A stretch of DNA of 64,000 bases from Rhizobium sp. FY34 (GTDB lineage Bacteria; Pseudomonadota; Alphaproteobacteria; Rhizobiales; Rhizobiaceae), in NCBI RefSeq assembly GCF_005222845.1, contig NZ_STFZ01000036.1, positions 43,908 to 107,907 of the forward strand, written 5' to 3'. The notes under the pieces were generated by a model. It saw only the letters and a program-made list of their open reading frames with translations. It was not told the origin of the DNA and did not search any database. This document shows positions 42,177 to 51,530 of the stretch, in pieces (within the stretch, counting starts at the first letter, position 1; each line of letters begins with the position of its first letter). The translations under genes and the position numbers were made by a program.

Positions 42177-43690
42177 CAGAAGGTCTTCCAATCGCCATCG
42201 GCCTCGAAGGCGCTGGCAGCCTGATAGATCGTGGCTTCCGCATAATCCTTTGCGATCAGCATCAAACCAACCGGCAGCCCATCAGACAGCCCGCAGGGGA
42301 TCGACATGGCCGGATGGCCGGTGACGTCGAAGGGGCTGGTGGAAGCGGTCATCTCAAAGGCGCGTGTGACGACTTCCGCAAGCGGGGCATCCTTGCCCGG
42401 AAGCGGCGTTGAGACGCATGGCAGGGTAGGCATCAGCAGCAGGTCATAGTCGCCGAATACCGCATCATAGGCAGCCTTGACGGCAATGGCGATGTTGCGG
42501 GACTTGGCATAGTAGCGACCCCGATAGTGCGAGAGGCCCCACTGGCCCACCAGCATGGTCAGCTTCAGTGTCTGGGAGAGATCGTCGGCCTTCTGCCGCC
42601 AACCCGCATGCGCATCCAGAAGACCAACGTCATAGAGGCCCTTCCAGTTGAAGCCCATGCCGTTGCCATGCATCATCTGCATGACGAAGCCTTCGAGTGT
42701 GATGGGGTTCCACGCTGCCAGCGCGGTCATATGCGCCGGAATGGAAACTTCCGAAACCTTGGCTCCCATAGCCGCAAAGCGATCGGCACCCGCGCGAACC
42801 TTTGCCTCGACTTCCGGCTGAAGGTTGGGCAACTGAAAGCCTTCTTTCAGAATCCCGATCTTCAATCCCTCGACGCCCTTGCCAAGCGCCTCGGTGTAGG
42901 CCGAGACCTGCGGCGAATATTGCCGTGGATCGAGCCCATCCGCACCGGCCAGAACCTCCAGCAACAAGGCATTGTCAGCAACGCAAGCCGTCATCGGTCC
43001 GGTATGGTCGATGGTCGATTCAATCGGCATCACGCCCGTATAGGGAACGAGGCCGTGGGTCGGCTTCATACCGTAGATGCCGCAATAGGAGGCGGGAATG
43101 CGGATCGAGCCGCCCTGGTCGCCACCGATTGCCATGTCCACTTCGCCAGCCGCTACGAGAGCCGCCGAGCCAGACGAAGAGCCGCCAGCCGAATAGCCCA
43201 TGCGCCAGGGATTATGTACCGGACCGGGATGAGAGGTATGGCTGCCGCCAGACAGGCAGAAATGTTCGCAAACCGCCTTGCCAAGGATGGTGGCGCCCGC
43301 GTCCAGCATGCGGGTCACGATGGTGGCGTCGGCGGCGGGAATGAAGCCCTCTAGCGTGGTGGAACCGTTCATCATCGGCACGCCCGCCAGCGCCACATTG
43401 TCCTTGAGCGCAACTGTCTTGCCTGCAAGCTTGCCTTCGGCGGCACCCTTGACTTCGCTTTTGATCGCCCATGCGCCGTAGGTGTTGTCTGCCGGTTCGG
43501 GTTTCGCGCCGGGAGTGCGCGGATATTTTACAAGCGGCACAGGGTTTGGCAGGGCATCGATGATGTCATAAGCATCGAACATGCCGCCCATCAGGGCCTG
43601 ATATTCGGCGGCCTCTTCCAGCGACATGTTCATGTGAAGGCTTGCAGCCAGATCTGCGACATCTGCAATGGTCGGGCGTGTAATGGACAT
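42176..43690 (-). CDS. Amidase (Rhodococcus-type amide hydrolase)
   Basis: A 504-residue amidase-signature enzyme closely resembling the nitrile-hydratase-linked amidases of Rhodococcus. Examples are [40 protein letters not shown] and [15 protein letters not shown]. The triad Lys96, Ser171 and Ser195 falls at the same numbers reported for that family. It hydrolyses amides to acid and ammonia. It is the last intact gene of an operon with an amide/urea-type ABC importer, giving import followed by hydrolysis. No nitrile hydratase gene is in the window. Confidence 0.93.
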   Translation of the reverse strand: MSITRPTIADVADLAASLHMNMSLEEAAEYQALMGGMFDAYDIIDALPNPVPLVKYPRTPGAKPEPADNTYGAWAIKSEVKGAAEGKLAGKTVALKDNVALAGVPMMNGSTTLEGFIPAADATIVTRMLDAGATILGKAVCEHFCLSGGSHTSHPGPVHNPWRMGYSAGGSSSGSAALVAAGEVDMAIGGDQGGSIRIPASYCGIYGMKPTHGLVPYTGVMPIESTIDHTGPMTACVADNALLLEVLAGADGLDPRQYSPQVSAYTEALGKGVEGLKIGILKEGFQLPNLQPEVEAKVRAGADRFAAMGAKVSEVSIPAHMTALAAWNPITLEGFVMQMMHGNGMGFNWKGLYDVGLLDAHAGWRQKADDLSQTLKLTMLVGQWGLSHYRGRYYAKSRNIAIAVKAAYDAVFGDYDLLLMPTLPCVSTPLPGKDAPLAEVVTRAFEMTASTSPFDVTGHPAMSIPCGLSDGLPVGLMLIAKDYAEATIYQAASAFEADGDWKTF

Positions 43691-43768
43691 GGGGTATCCT
43701 TTCCTGTTGTAACAAGAGTGTTGAACGTCAGTGATGGGGTGGAGCGGGAGAACGGGTCTCCCGCAGGC

Positions 43769-44473
43769 TCAGGCCATGGCGCCCATGCCGACCTCTCCGG
43801 CCAGAAGGGCTTGCCTGTCCAGTTCGCCGGTCATGCGGCCTTTCTGGATGTGCAGGATGCGGTCACACAGAGAGGTGATGAATTCGAGATTCTGCTCGAC
43901 GACGACCAGCGAAAGCTGCCAGCGCTGCCTCAGCGCCAGTAGCGTTTCGATCATTTCCTCGATGATCGAGGGCTGGATGCCTTCCGTCGGTTCGTCGAGA
44001 AGGATCAGGCGGGGCCGGGTGCAAAGGCAGCGCGCCAGCGCCAGAAGCTGCTGTTCCCCGCCGGAGAGCGCGCCGCCGCGCCGGTCAAGCAGACGGACCA
44101 GCCGCGGGAAATCCTGCAAGACCATGTCGATCATCGCCTTGTCTTCCTTAGGCGCTGAAGCAAGACCCATGCGCAGATTGTCCATGACACTGAGATCCGG
44201 AAAGATCTCGCGCCCCTGCGGAACCAGCCCGAGGCCGAGGCGCGAGCGTTCAAACGTCTTCATCTGGGTAATGGACTTTCCTTGAAACTCCACCGAACCG
44301 GCAGTCGCTGGAAGATGCCCCATCAGGGTGCGCATCAGCGTCGTCTTGCCCATGCCATTATGGCCGAGAATGCCCAGATACTCACCTTGCGCCATCGTCA
44401 TGTCGATGCCGGCGAGGATCGGAATCCGCCCATAGCCGGAGCGTAGCCCCTTCACGTCCAGCAGCGTCGTCAT
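43769..44473 (-). CDS. Amide/urea-type ABC transporter ATPase (LivF/UrtE class)
   Basis: A 234-residue ATPase. Walker A GHNGMGKTT lies near residues 36-44, signature LSGGEQQLLALAR near 137 and Walker B LILLDEPTEGIQPSI after it. The phrase GLGLVPQGREIFPDLSVMDN is typical of the LivF/UrtE branch. Its ATG overlaps the stop of the LivG-class partner (ATGA). Confidence 0.93.
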   Translation of the reverse strand: MTTLLDVKGLRSGYGRIPILAGIDMTMAQGEYLGILGHNGMGKTTLMRTLMGHLPATAGSVEFQGKSITQMKTFERSRLGLGLVPQGREIFPDLSVMDNLRMGLASAPKEDKAMIDMVLQDFPRLVRLLDRRGGALSGGEQQLLALARCLCTRPRLILLDEPTEGIQPSIIEEMIETLLALRQRWQLSLVVVEQNLEFITSLCDRILHIQKGRMTGELDRQALLAGEVGMGAMA

Positions 44474-45198
44474 GCAGCCACCTTCTTTCCGAGATAGACA
44501 TCCCGCACACGCTGGTCCGCCAGAACCTTGTCGACCGTGTCCTCGATCAGAACGCGTCCCTGGTGAAACACCGTCACCGTCTTGGCGATCAGCCGGATGA
44601 AGGCCATGTCGTGTTCCACCACGACAATGGCGCGCGACTGGTTGATATCACGGATAATATCGGCGGTGCGCAGCGTTTCCTCGTCGGTCATGCCCGCCGC
44701 CGGTTCGTCGAGCAGAATGAGGTCCGGCTCGGCTGCCAGCACCATGCCGATTTCCACCCATTGCCGCTGGCCATGCGAAAGCGTGGCGACAATCCGCTCA
44801 CTTTCCGACGTCAGCCGGATGAGGTCCAGAACGCTTGCCACAAGCTTTGGCAGGCCGTTGGGCGTGGCCTTGCGGCGGGCGGCAAGCCAGATGTTTTCGC
44901 GCACAGAGAGACCGTTGAAAACGTTGGGCACCTGCGTCTTGATGCCAATGCCCATGCGGGCGATTTCATGCGGAAGCTTGCCCGCAATCGGTTGCCCGCG
45001 AAACGCGATGGTGCCCGAGGTCGGAGTCTGCTGGCCGGTCAGTGATTTGAAGAAGGTACTCTTTCCCGCGCCATTCGGACCGATCAGGCAGCGCAACTCC
45101 ATTTCCTGTAGCGTGAAACTGATATCGTCATTGGCAACGACGCCGCCGAACCGCATCGTCAGGTGTTCCGTCTTCAAAAGAGGTGTCAATTCAGCCAT
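44470..45198 (-). CDS. Amide/urea-type ABC transporter ATPase (LivG/UrtD class)
   Basis: A 242-residue ATPase. Walker A GPNGAGKST lies near residues 38-46 and FKSLTGQQTPTSGTI follows. The signature is LSHGQRQWVEIGMVL, where the LSHGQRQW form is a mark of UrtD/amide-type rather than amino-acid LivG proteins. Walker B is LILLDEPAAGMTDEE. It couples to the permeases upstream. Confidence 0.93.
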   Translation of the reverse strand: MAELTPLLKTEHLTMRFGGVVANDDISFTLQEMELRCLIGPNGAGKSTFFKSLTGQQTPTSGTIAFRGQPIAGKLPHEIARMGIGIKTQVPNVFNGLSVRENIWLAARRKATPNGLPKLVASVLDLIRLTSESERIVATLSHGQRQWVEIGMVLAAEPDLILLDEPAAGMTDEETLRTADIIRDINQSRAIVVVEHDMAFIRLIAKTVTVFHQGRVLIEDTVDKVLADQRVRDVYLGKKVAA

Positions 45199-45199
45199 G

Positions 45200-46264
45200 T
45201 CACGGTGCTCCTACCGGATGTGGATTGCCGGAGGCCGCATTCAGTTCGGCTTTGACGCTTCTCCCGGTTCCCGGCTTTGCGGCCAGAAGCCATAGGGCAA
45301 GGTCGCGAATGGTTGGAACAAGGCCCTTGGGCAGGAGTAGGACGAAAATAATTAGAACGGCCCCAAGCACCAGGTTGGAATTGAAGGTTTGCTGCGAGCC
45401 GATGCTGGCGACAATATACTGGATCAGGAAGCAACCGAGCACCGGGCCGAGCAGGGTGCCAAGCCCGCCGATAGTGATCCAGATGATGATTTCCGCCGAT
45501 AGCGACAGGCTGAAGATGGTCGGCCCGACAAAGGCGCCCCAATTGACGTAGAGGGCACCTGCAAGACCAGCCACCGCACCGCCGATGATGAAGGTGATCA
45601 GCCGGATCATGCGCGGATCGTAACCCAGAAGCGAGGCGCGGACTTCATTCTCACGAACTGCCACAACCACCCGTCCGAAAGGACTGGCCAGCAACAGGCG
45701 AAGGCCGAGATAAACGATCAGAAGCATACTGCCGGTCGTCCACCACGATGCTTCCGGCGACAAAGGGCTTGCCGGATCGAAGGGCATGTTGAAGGTGGGC
45801 ACCGCCGGAATGCCGTTGAAGCCACCGAGCATGGCCGTGCCGATGTGGTATTCGTCGCCGGACGTGGAGTTGATCACATTGAACAGGATCAGCGTGACTG
45901 TCAGCGTGATGACGCCGAGATAGACATCTGAAATGCGGCCATAGAAGACGAAGTAGCCAAGAATGGCCGCAAACAGCCCAGGGATGAAAATGGCAAGCAG
46001 GATGCCATAGGTGGAATCCTGAAAGTTGATCGCCGCAATCGCATAGGTGTAGCCGCCAAGGCCGAAGAAGGCTGTCTGGCCGAAGGAGAGAATTCCGCCA
46101 TAGCCCCAGATGAAAGCAAGGCTGAGCGACAGGACCGCCATGGCGGCAAAGAGCGTTACCTGCATCAATGTGAAGATTTCCAGGTAGCCCGGCGCAAGCG
46201 CGATGCCGATTGCCGCAAGGCCGACCGCAAGCGCCTGCGCGATAAGGCTGAGACGGTGATACAT
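45200..46264 (-). CDS. Amide/urea-type ABC transporter permease (LivM/UrtC class)
   Basis: A 354-residue permease with about ten membrane segments. The start at 46264 (MYHRLSLIAQALAVGLAAIG) overlaps the last base of the LivH-class stop; the longer frame to 47179 is antiparallel-like noise over the LivH gene. GYGGILSFGQTAFFGLGGYT near residue 55 and YVNWGAFVGPTIFSLSLSAE near 250 are the standard LivM motifs. Confidence 0.92.
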   Translation of the reverse strand: MYHRLSLIAQALAVGLAAIGIALAPGYLEIFTLMQVTLFAAMAVLSLSLAFIWGYGGILSFGQTAFFGLGGYTYAIAAINFQDSTYGILLAIFIPGLFAAILGYFVFYGRISDVYLGVITLTVTLILFNVINSTSGDEYHIGTAMLGGFNGIPAVPTFNMPFDPASPLSPEASWWTTGSMLLIVYLGLRLLLASPFGRVVVAVRENEVRASLLGYDPRMIRLITFIIGGAVAGLAGALYVNWGAFVGPTIFSLSLSAEIIIWITIGGLGTLLGPVLGCFLIQYIVASIGSQQTFNSNLVLGAVLIIFVLLLPKGLVPTIRDLALWLLAAKPGTGRSVKAELNAASGNPHPVGAP

Positions 46265-47130
46265 TACAGATTCCCCTTCAAGAACCGGCCTGATATGCCT
46301 TGAGGCAGAAGGCGAATGAGAATAATGGCGGCGGTAAAAACGATCACCTCGCCATAGACAGGGGTGGTGAAATAGGCGCCGATCTGGTTCAGCGAGCCGA
46401 ATAGCGTGGACGCAGACAGCGTGCCCGATAGCATGGCCGCACCGCCGCCAACCACTGTGATGAAGGCCTTGGCGACATAGGCGCCGCCCATGACCGGCGT
46501 GATGCCCGAAACCGGTGCAAGCAAACCGCCAGCAAGCCCCGTGACCGCAGCACCGGCTGCAAACGTGCCCATGTAGACGCGGGCCGGATTGATGCCGAGC
46601 GTATTGGCCATGGCCGGGTTCTGCATGGTGGCGCGAGCAATGAGGCCAAGCCTCGTATGCCGCATCACGCCGTAGACGATGGCTATCATCACCAGTGCCA
46701 TGGCCAGCAGGAACAGCGTGTAATAGCTCGACCGGTAGTTGCCTATGGAAAAGCCGCCGAGCGGCGTCGGAACGCCTTGAATGGTATTGCCGAAAATCGT
46801 CGTCACAATGCCGATGATGAGCAGGCTCAGCCCCCAGGTGGCAAGCATGGAATCTACCAGCCGTCCGTAGAGAAAGCGGATCAGGCAGCGTTCGATCAGC
46901 AATCCCACCAGCCCGACAAAGAGCGGTGCGATCAGCAGCATGGCGATCCAGATATTGACCCCGGCATTGGTGGAAATGACTGTTGCGTAAGCGCCCAGCA
47001 TGATGAACTCGCCATGGGCGAGATTGATGATCTTCATCATGCCGAAAATGATTGCGAGACCAAGGCTGAGCAGGAATAACGATGCCATGCCGTTGATCAC
47101 GTCGAGCAGAAGAATGAGGTAGATATCCAT
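46264..47130 (-). CDS. Amide/urea-type ABC transporter permease (LivH/UrtB class)
   Basis: A 288-residue permease with the family signatures INLAHGEFIMLGAYATVIST near residue 34, GLIARATMQNPAMANTLGIN and GGLLAPVSGITPVMGGAYVA. It forms the inner-membrane channel with the LivM-class partner and lies 68 bases after the binding-protein gene. Confidence 0.93.
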   Translation of the reverse strand: MDIYLILLLDVINGMASLFLLSLGLAIIFGMMKIINLAHGEFIMLGAYATVISTNAGVNIWIAMLLIAPLFVGLVGLLIERCLIRFLYGRLVDSMLATWGLSLLIIGIVTTIFGNTIQGVPTPLGGFSIGNYRSSYYTLFLLAMALVMIAIVYGVMRHTRLGLIARATMQNPAMANTLGINPARVYMGTFAAGAAVTGLAGGLLAPVSGITPVMGGAYVAKAFITVVGGGAAMLSGTLSASTLFGSLNQIGAYFTTPVYGEVIVFTAAIILIRLLPQGISGRFLKGNL

Positions 47131-47198
47131 GTCGACCCTTCGCCTCCTGAAGCAGGGATGGGAGGGCAGCGCACATCACGCCGCCCGGCGGATCGCGG

Positions 47199-48437
47199 TT
47201 AAAGATTGATGACGTATTGCTTGGTGTCGTTGGGATTCTTCACCAGATCGCAGACGCTGGCCGTGTCGAGCGGCTGCACATCCTGGTAGCTTTCCAGCAC
47301 CGACCACTTCCTGCCCTTGACCTCCGCCAGGAAGGCGTTGCGGGTCGCGTGGTGAGTTGCCTTGTCGATGAGCACCTTGCCGCTCGGACCATCGAAGGAA
47401 ATGCCGCTTTCCAGCGCCTCGATCAGCTTCATGCGGTCTATCGAGCCGGCTTTCTGCACGCCGAGGGCCCAAAGATGGACGCCCTCATAGGTGGCCGCAG
47501 CCAGTTCGCTGATATAAGGCGTATCCGGTTGCGCCTTCTTGATCTTCTCGACAAAGGTCTTGCTGGCCTGCGTATCCAATTCCTCGAAATATCCATAGGC
47601 ACCGAGAATGTTTTCGCTCTCAGTGGCGTCCAGCGTCGAAGGCTCATTGACCAGACCGAATGTGGTGGAGGCGATCGGGATCTGGCTCTTCATGCCCGCC
47701 GATGCCCACTGCCGATAGAAGGCGGTATGATTGCCGCCAACCAGTGCCGAAAGAATAAGATCCGGCTTGGCAGCCTGTATCTTTGAAATCGTTGGTCCAA
47801 AATTGGTGACATCCAGGGGAAAGAAGTCGATTGAAAGAACCTCGCCGCCATTATCCTTGACGTATTTCGTCATCCACTTGGCGGTGATCTGGCCGTAATT
47901 GTAATCGGCCGCAATGATATAGGCTTTCTTGCCGGCCTTATTCATGGCGCTGGGAACAAGTTTTTCTACCGTCTGGGCGGGTGTCGTGCCGGTGCAGAAC
48001 GTGTTGCGGTCACAGACGCCACCCTCATAAAGCACATTGTAGAAATAGGGCACCTTGAACCGATCAAAGGTTGGCCGCACGGCCTCACGCGAGGCGGACG
48101 TGATGCCGCCATGAACGACGGCCACCTTGTCCTTGAGCGCGAGTTGTTGTGCATATTGCGAATACATCTGGATGTTCGACTGCGTGTCATAGTGAATAGC
48201 CTTCACCGGACGACCGATCAGGCCACCCGCCGCATTGATCTCTTCCACCGCCAGATTGAGCGCATAGACCATCGGCGTTCCGGATGCCGCAAGCGGGCCG
48301 GACTGGTCGTGCAGCGCGCCAAGAAGAATCGGATTATCGGCAGCCGATGCGCTGTGACGCAGGATGGCGGGCGCGCCGATCAGCGCAGCAGAAGCGACGG
48401 CAGAGCGATGCAGGAAGCGACGGCGCGACAGGATCAT
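47199..48437 (-). CDS. Amide/urea-type ABC transporter binding protein
   Basis: A 412-residue LIV-type (UrtA/FmdD-like) binding protein. The N-terminus MILSRRRFLHRSAVASAALI has a twin-arginine motif (SRRRFL), suggesting Tat export, with cleavage after ASA near residue 32. The mature part begins PILLGALHDQSGPLAASGTP and contains YIIAADYNYGQITAKWMTKY, typical of urea/amide receptors. It is the first gene of the import-amidase operon and lies after the AmiC-like gene on the same strand. Confidence 0.93.
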   Translation of the reverse strand: MILSRRRFLHRSAVASAALIGAPAILRHSASAADNPILLGALHDQSGPLAASGTPMVYALNLAVEEINAAGGLIGRPVKAIHYDTQSNIQMYSQYAQQLALKDKVAVVHGGITSASREAVRPTFDRFKVPYFYNVLYEGGVCDRNTFCTGTTPAQTVEKLVPSAMNKAGKKAYIIAADYNYGQITAKWMTKYVKDNGGEVLSIDFFPLDVTNFGPTISKIQAAKPDLILSALVGGNHTAFYRQWASAGMKSQIPIASTTFGLVNEPSTLDATESENILGAYGYFEELDTQASKTFVEKIKKAQPDTPYISELAAATYEGVHLWALGVQKAGSIDRMKLIEALESGISFDGPSGKVLIDKATHHATRNAFLAEVKGRKWSVLESYQDVQPLDTASVCDLVKNPNDTKQYVINL

Positions 48438-48512
48438 GGTTTTGTTTCCCCTTGGTTATGATCACCATAGGGATACTTAATAATGCAATATTTGAAAAAG
48501 CAAGCATCTTTC

Positions 48513-49556
48513 TTAAAGATTGCCCATGATCGAAAACTCATAGCCGTCCAGGCGCGCCAAGTGAACGGGATGGCGACTGCCAACGGCCGGCGTCACTTCA
48601 TGGCCGCGCGCCGTCTTGCGCATGGGCACCCGGCCCCACAGACACCTCAGACGGCCCGCATCAAAGCTTCCTGCCTCCTCGACCATGGCAGCCAGGGAGT
48701 AAATCCCTTCGTAGCAGGATTGCCCGAAAGCATTGGCAGGTGGCGGGTTCTCGCCATAGGCAGTGTGGTAGCGCTCGAGAAAAGCACCGTTGTTGCGCGA
48801 ACGGATTGCCGCAAAATAGGCCGAGGAGACGTAGACATTCTCGGTCTCGTCATCGCGCAACCCGTAAACCACGGTTTCGTCTATCCCCGAACTGAAGCGC
48901 AAGACACGAGGCGACAAGCCGACCTCGCAGAAGGCACGGTTGAAGGAAATATTGTCCGAGCCAAGGAAATAGGGAATGACCACATCCGAACGCGTGCTTC
49001 GAATGCCGTCGAGGATCTCGTCATAATCCGCAACGCCGACCGGCACATAGTGTTCGCCCGTGACCACACCGCCGGTTCGTTCGATCAGCATCCGGGCGAT
49101 CTTCAGGCTGCGACGCGGCCATATATAGTCACTGCCGCAGAGAAAGAAGCGGCGGGCACTCCGGCGCTCCATCAGCCAGCACAGCGCAGGAGCCATCAAT
49201 TCGTCGGTTGTCTCGCCCGTTGTCATGACATTCCCAGCAGATCCCTCAAATTGCGGCGTATAAACGAGAGGAACTCGATCGCCGGTAACGCGCGCCACGC
49301 AGTCACGCGCGTCGCTGGGTATCATCGAAACAACGCCTGCGACTTTCAGTTCTTCGATCGCCTGGATGGCCGCCTGTCCAGCTGATTGCGCCGTGGGCCC
49401 CGCATCGATGACATGCAGTTCAACATGTCGCTTGAGAATGCCGCTCTGTTGGTTGATTTCATCGACAGCCAGCCGCCCACAAGCTTCCGCTGAAGGCCCC
49501 CATAGGCCAGCCGAACCCTGTTGCGCAATCAGCAAACCTATCCGGACAGTCTTCAC
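48513..49556 (-). CDS. AmiC-like ligand-sensing protein
   Basis: A 347-residue protein with the type I binding-protein fold but no signal peptide. It starts at the GTG 49556 (VKTVRIGLLIAQQGSAGLWG) after a GGGGAG; a GTG at 49592 is the alternative. RRFFLCGSDYIWPRRSLKIA and GVVTGEHYVPVGVADYDEIL match the AmiC family, cytoplasmic amide sensors that control the antiterminator AmiR in Pseudomonas. No AmiR/ANTAR gene is adjacent; a MarR gene lies divergently. It probably senses the amide taken up by the downstream operon. Confidence 0.82.
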   Translation of the reverse strand: MKTVRIGLLIAQQGSAGLWGPSAEACGRLAVDEINQQSGILKRHVELHVIDAGPTAQSAGQAAIQAIEELKVAGVVSMIPSDARDCVARVTGDRVPLVYTPQFEGSAGNVMTTGETTDELMAPALCWLMERRSARRFFLCGSDYIWPRRSLKIARMLIERTGGVVTGEHYVPVGVADYDEILDGIRSTRSDVVIPYFLGSDNISFNRAFCEVGLSPRVLRFSSGIDETVVYGLRDDETENVYVSSAYFAAIRSRNNGAFLERYHTAYGENPPPANAFGQSCYEGIYSLAAMVEEAGSFDAGRLRCLWGRVPMRKTARGHEVTPAVGSRHPVHLARLDGYEFSIMGNL

Positions 49557-49831
49557 CTTCAGAACTCCCCTGCATGGCGGATTCTGTCGCACTCCCTTTA
49601 AGGACGCATGAATTGTGCCATCTCACCGAATCCAACTTTGCTGCAGCAGCAACCTGCTGCGAATGCCTTCTAGACGGTGCGACCATCGCAGCCCGGCTAA
49701 ATTTTCAGCATCGAAGCGCCCCATTTCGCATAATCTCTAAGCACAAAGCAGCCTGCGGAGACTTGCCTGAAACCAGCGGGAATTATATGTAGAGGAAAAT
49801 ATTGAAATCTGAAGCAACCTGGAGGCGCTCA

Positions 49832-50290
49832 ATGCAACTGTCGAATTTGATCTGCGGCTTGAACCGCCAGATTGAGCAGACCCTCGATGCTGGCCTCCGG
49901 GCACATGGCATTTCGATCGAGCAATATCGTGTGCTTCAATCCGTGAAGATCGAGAACGGTATCGCCATGGGCGATCTTGCCGCACGCGTCTTTGTCGATT
50001 CCCCAACGCTGACGAAGATTATCGACAAGATGGTTGCATCCGCCGATGTCTATCGCGGCCCCGATCCGCACGACCGTCGCCGCGTGCTGATTTTCCTGTC
50101 GGACAAGGGTGCAGCAAAGTTCAAAGACGTACAGTCGGTTGGACTGGATGTCGAACGCCAATTGGCTGAACGGCTTGGTCATGATCAGGCAGACTTTGTG
50201 CGCCATTTGAGAGCAGTCTTTCTGGACGCACGGGGAGTATCATTTTTGACAGACCAAAAGACAAATGGATCACCCGCTCCGCGCACCTAA
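49832..50290 (+). CDS. MarR-family transcriptional regulator
   Basis: A 152-residue MarR-type protein. The start at MQLSNLICGLNRQIEQTLDA follows a clear GGAGG at six bases; the frame extends to 49802. The wHTH is GIAMGDLAARVFVDSPTLTK, then ADVYRGPDPHDRRRVLIFLS as the wing. It is divergent from the AmiC-like gene (275-base gap), so it may control the amidase/transport operon in place of AmiR. Confidence 0.87.
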   Translation: MQLSNLICGLNRQIEQTLDAGLRAHGISIEQYRVLQSVKIENGIAMGDLAARVFVDSPTLTKIIDKMVASADVYRGPDPHDRRRVLIFLSDKGAAKFKDVQSVGLDVERQLAERLGHDQADFVRHLRAVFLDARGVSFLTDQKTNGSPAPRT

Positions 50291-50431
50291 ACGAATCCGC
50301 TTGCTGATCGCTGCGAGCAACCAATAGCGCCAAACACGACGTCATCGCCTGCATCGATATTGTGATCCTGATCGATGAGCGTCCGGCAAGCGGGTATCAA
50401 ATGTAAAATTCGTTCCACTAGCTAACTTCGA

Positions 50432-51211
50432 TCAATTGGCGCCCAACCTCTTCAGTTCAGCAAACACATGGTCATTGCCTGCCCAAATCGGGCCTGGTTG
50501 CTGAAGGTTGCCGGAAAAATGTGCCTTGCCGCCCGCCTCGCGGACGAGGATAACGCCGGCCAGACAATCCCAGGCAAACAGCGTCGGATCATAGTAGCCA
50601 GCAAGACGATTGGCGGCGACATAGGCGAGCATCAGCGCACCCGACCCGACGCGAAACAACACGCCGCCCTCCCGGTAAAGCCGCGCCACGAAACGCCCGG
50701 CCTCATCGGGGTCAGCACGCTCAGTGGCGCCATAGCCGATGGTGGTGGAGCGAATGGTCCAGTCCTGCCTGATCGTCAGGCGCCGATCATTGAGATAGGC
50801 TCCTTTGCCCTCCTCAGCTGTATAAAGTTCGCGCAGCATCGGTGCATAGACAATGCCCGCAATGGGACGGTCCTCGTGCATCACTGCGATGGAAACGGTC
50901 CAGTTCGGCTGACCAACGAGGAACGCCATGGTGCCGTCGATCGGGTCGATGACCCAGTCGAACCCTGAGCCGCCATGACTGGAGCCGGCTTCCTCACCGA
51001 CAAGGCCATCGTCAGGAAACGAACGGCGGATCATCCGACGTATATGAGCCTCGACTACAGTGTCCGCCGCACTGACCAAGTCCTGCGTTGAGACCTTCTG
51101 CTGCGACATGAGATCCTGTGGCCGGGCCAGAAAGGCACGCGCCTTGGCGCCAGCGGAGTGCGCGATCTTCTTTGCCAGCCCCAGACGGGCCGAGACGTCG
51201 AGTTCGGACAT
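50432..51211 (-). CDS. Inositol-monophosphatase-family phosphatase
   Basis: A 259-residue IMPase/FBPase-fold enzyme. Metal-binding motifs are visible: GLVGEEAGSSHG near residue 70, FDWVIDPIDGTMAFLVGQPN near 85-104 and FAWDCLAGVILVREAGGKAH near 218. It removes phosphate from inositol-1-phosphate, a sugar phosphate or a similar small molecule. It is divergent from the polyol ABC operon and shares its 319-base control region, so it may belong to the same regulon. Confidence 0.88.
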   Translation of the reverse strand: MSELDVSARLGLAKKIAHSAGAKARAFLARPQDLMSQQKVSTQDLVSAADTVVEAHIRRMIRRSFPDDGLVGEEAGSSHGGSGFDWVIDPIDGTMAFLVGQPNWTVSIAVMHEDRPIAGIVYAPMLRELYTAEEGKGAYLNDRRLTIRQDWTIRSTTIGYGATERADPDEAGRFVARLYREGGVLFRVGSGALMLAYVAANRLAGYYDPTLFAWDCLAGVILVREAGGKAHFSGNLQQPGPIWAGNDHVFAELKRLGAN

Positions 51212-51530
51212 GTCATCTCCTACCCGGATTGCCGGTTATCGGTTGGTGGAGCACATCACAGTTCGCGCAAAAATGCTATTGCAAAATTAAAATTACATAT
51301 GTATCGATTGATCATGTGAGGAGGAGAGGGTGGTCTCCTAAGCAATTGATAAAACGATAGGAATGGCATTTTCCGCCAGAGGCGGAGCTATGGCCGGACA
51401 ACGACTGGCACGGCCGGCGCCTGGTCATGTTGGAAGCTTGCCTGTGATTCCTGAGGTGTACGGGACAATCAGATCAATCAGTTTCATTCGCGTGACCCAA
51501 AGGGCACGCGGCATTCAAGGAGGAGTGGAT
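51212..51530. promoter_or_regulatory. Divergent control region of the polyol operon
   Basis: About 320 bases between the phosphatase and the binding-protein gene. It holds an AT-rich patch and a perfect 10-base palindrome TACATATGTA at 51294-51303, a possible operator for the SorC/DeoR-type regulator encoded within the operon. A GGAG-type ribosome site precedes the binding-protein ATG at 51531. The open frame running in from 51363 is not considered coding. Confidence 0.45.

Noticed and set aside
46265-47179. N-terminal extension of the LivM-class permease frame
   Set aside because: It runs through the LivH-class gene in another frame and is His/Arg-rich, unlike a membrane protein.
49802-49831. 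Upstream TTG start for the MarR gene
   Set aside because: The ATG at 49832 has a clear GGAGG at good spacing and matches the usual MarR N-terminus.
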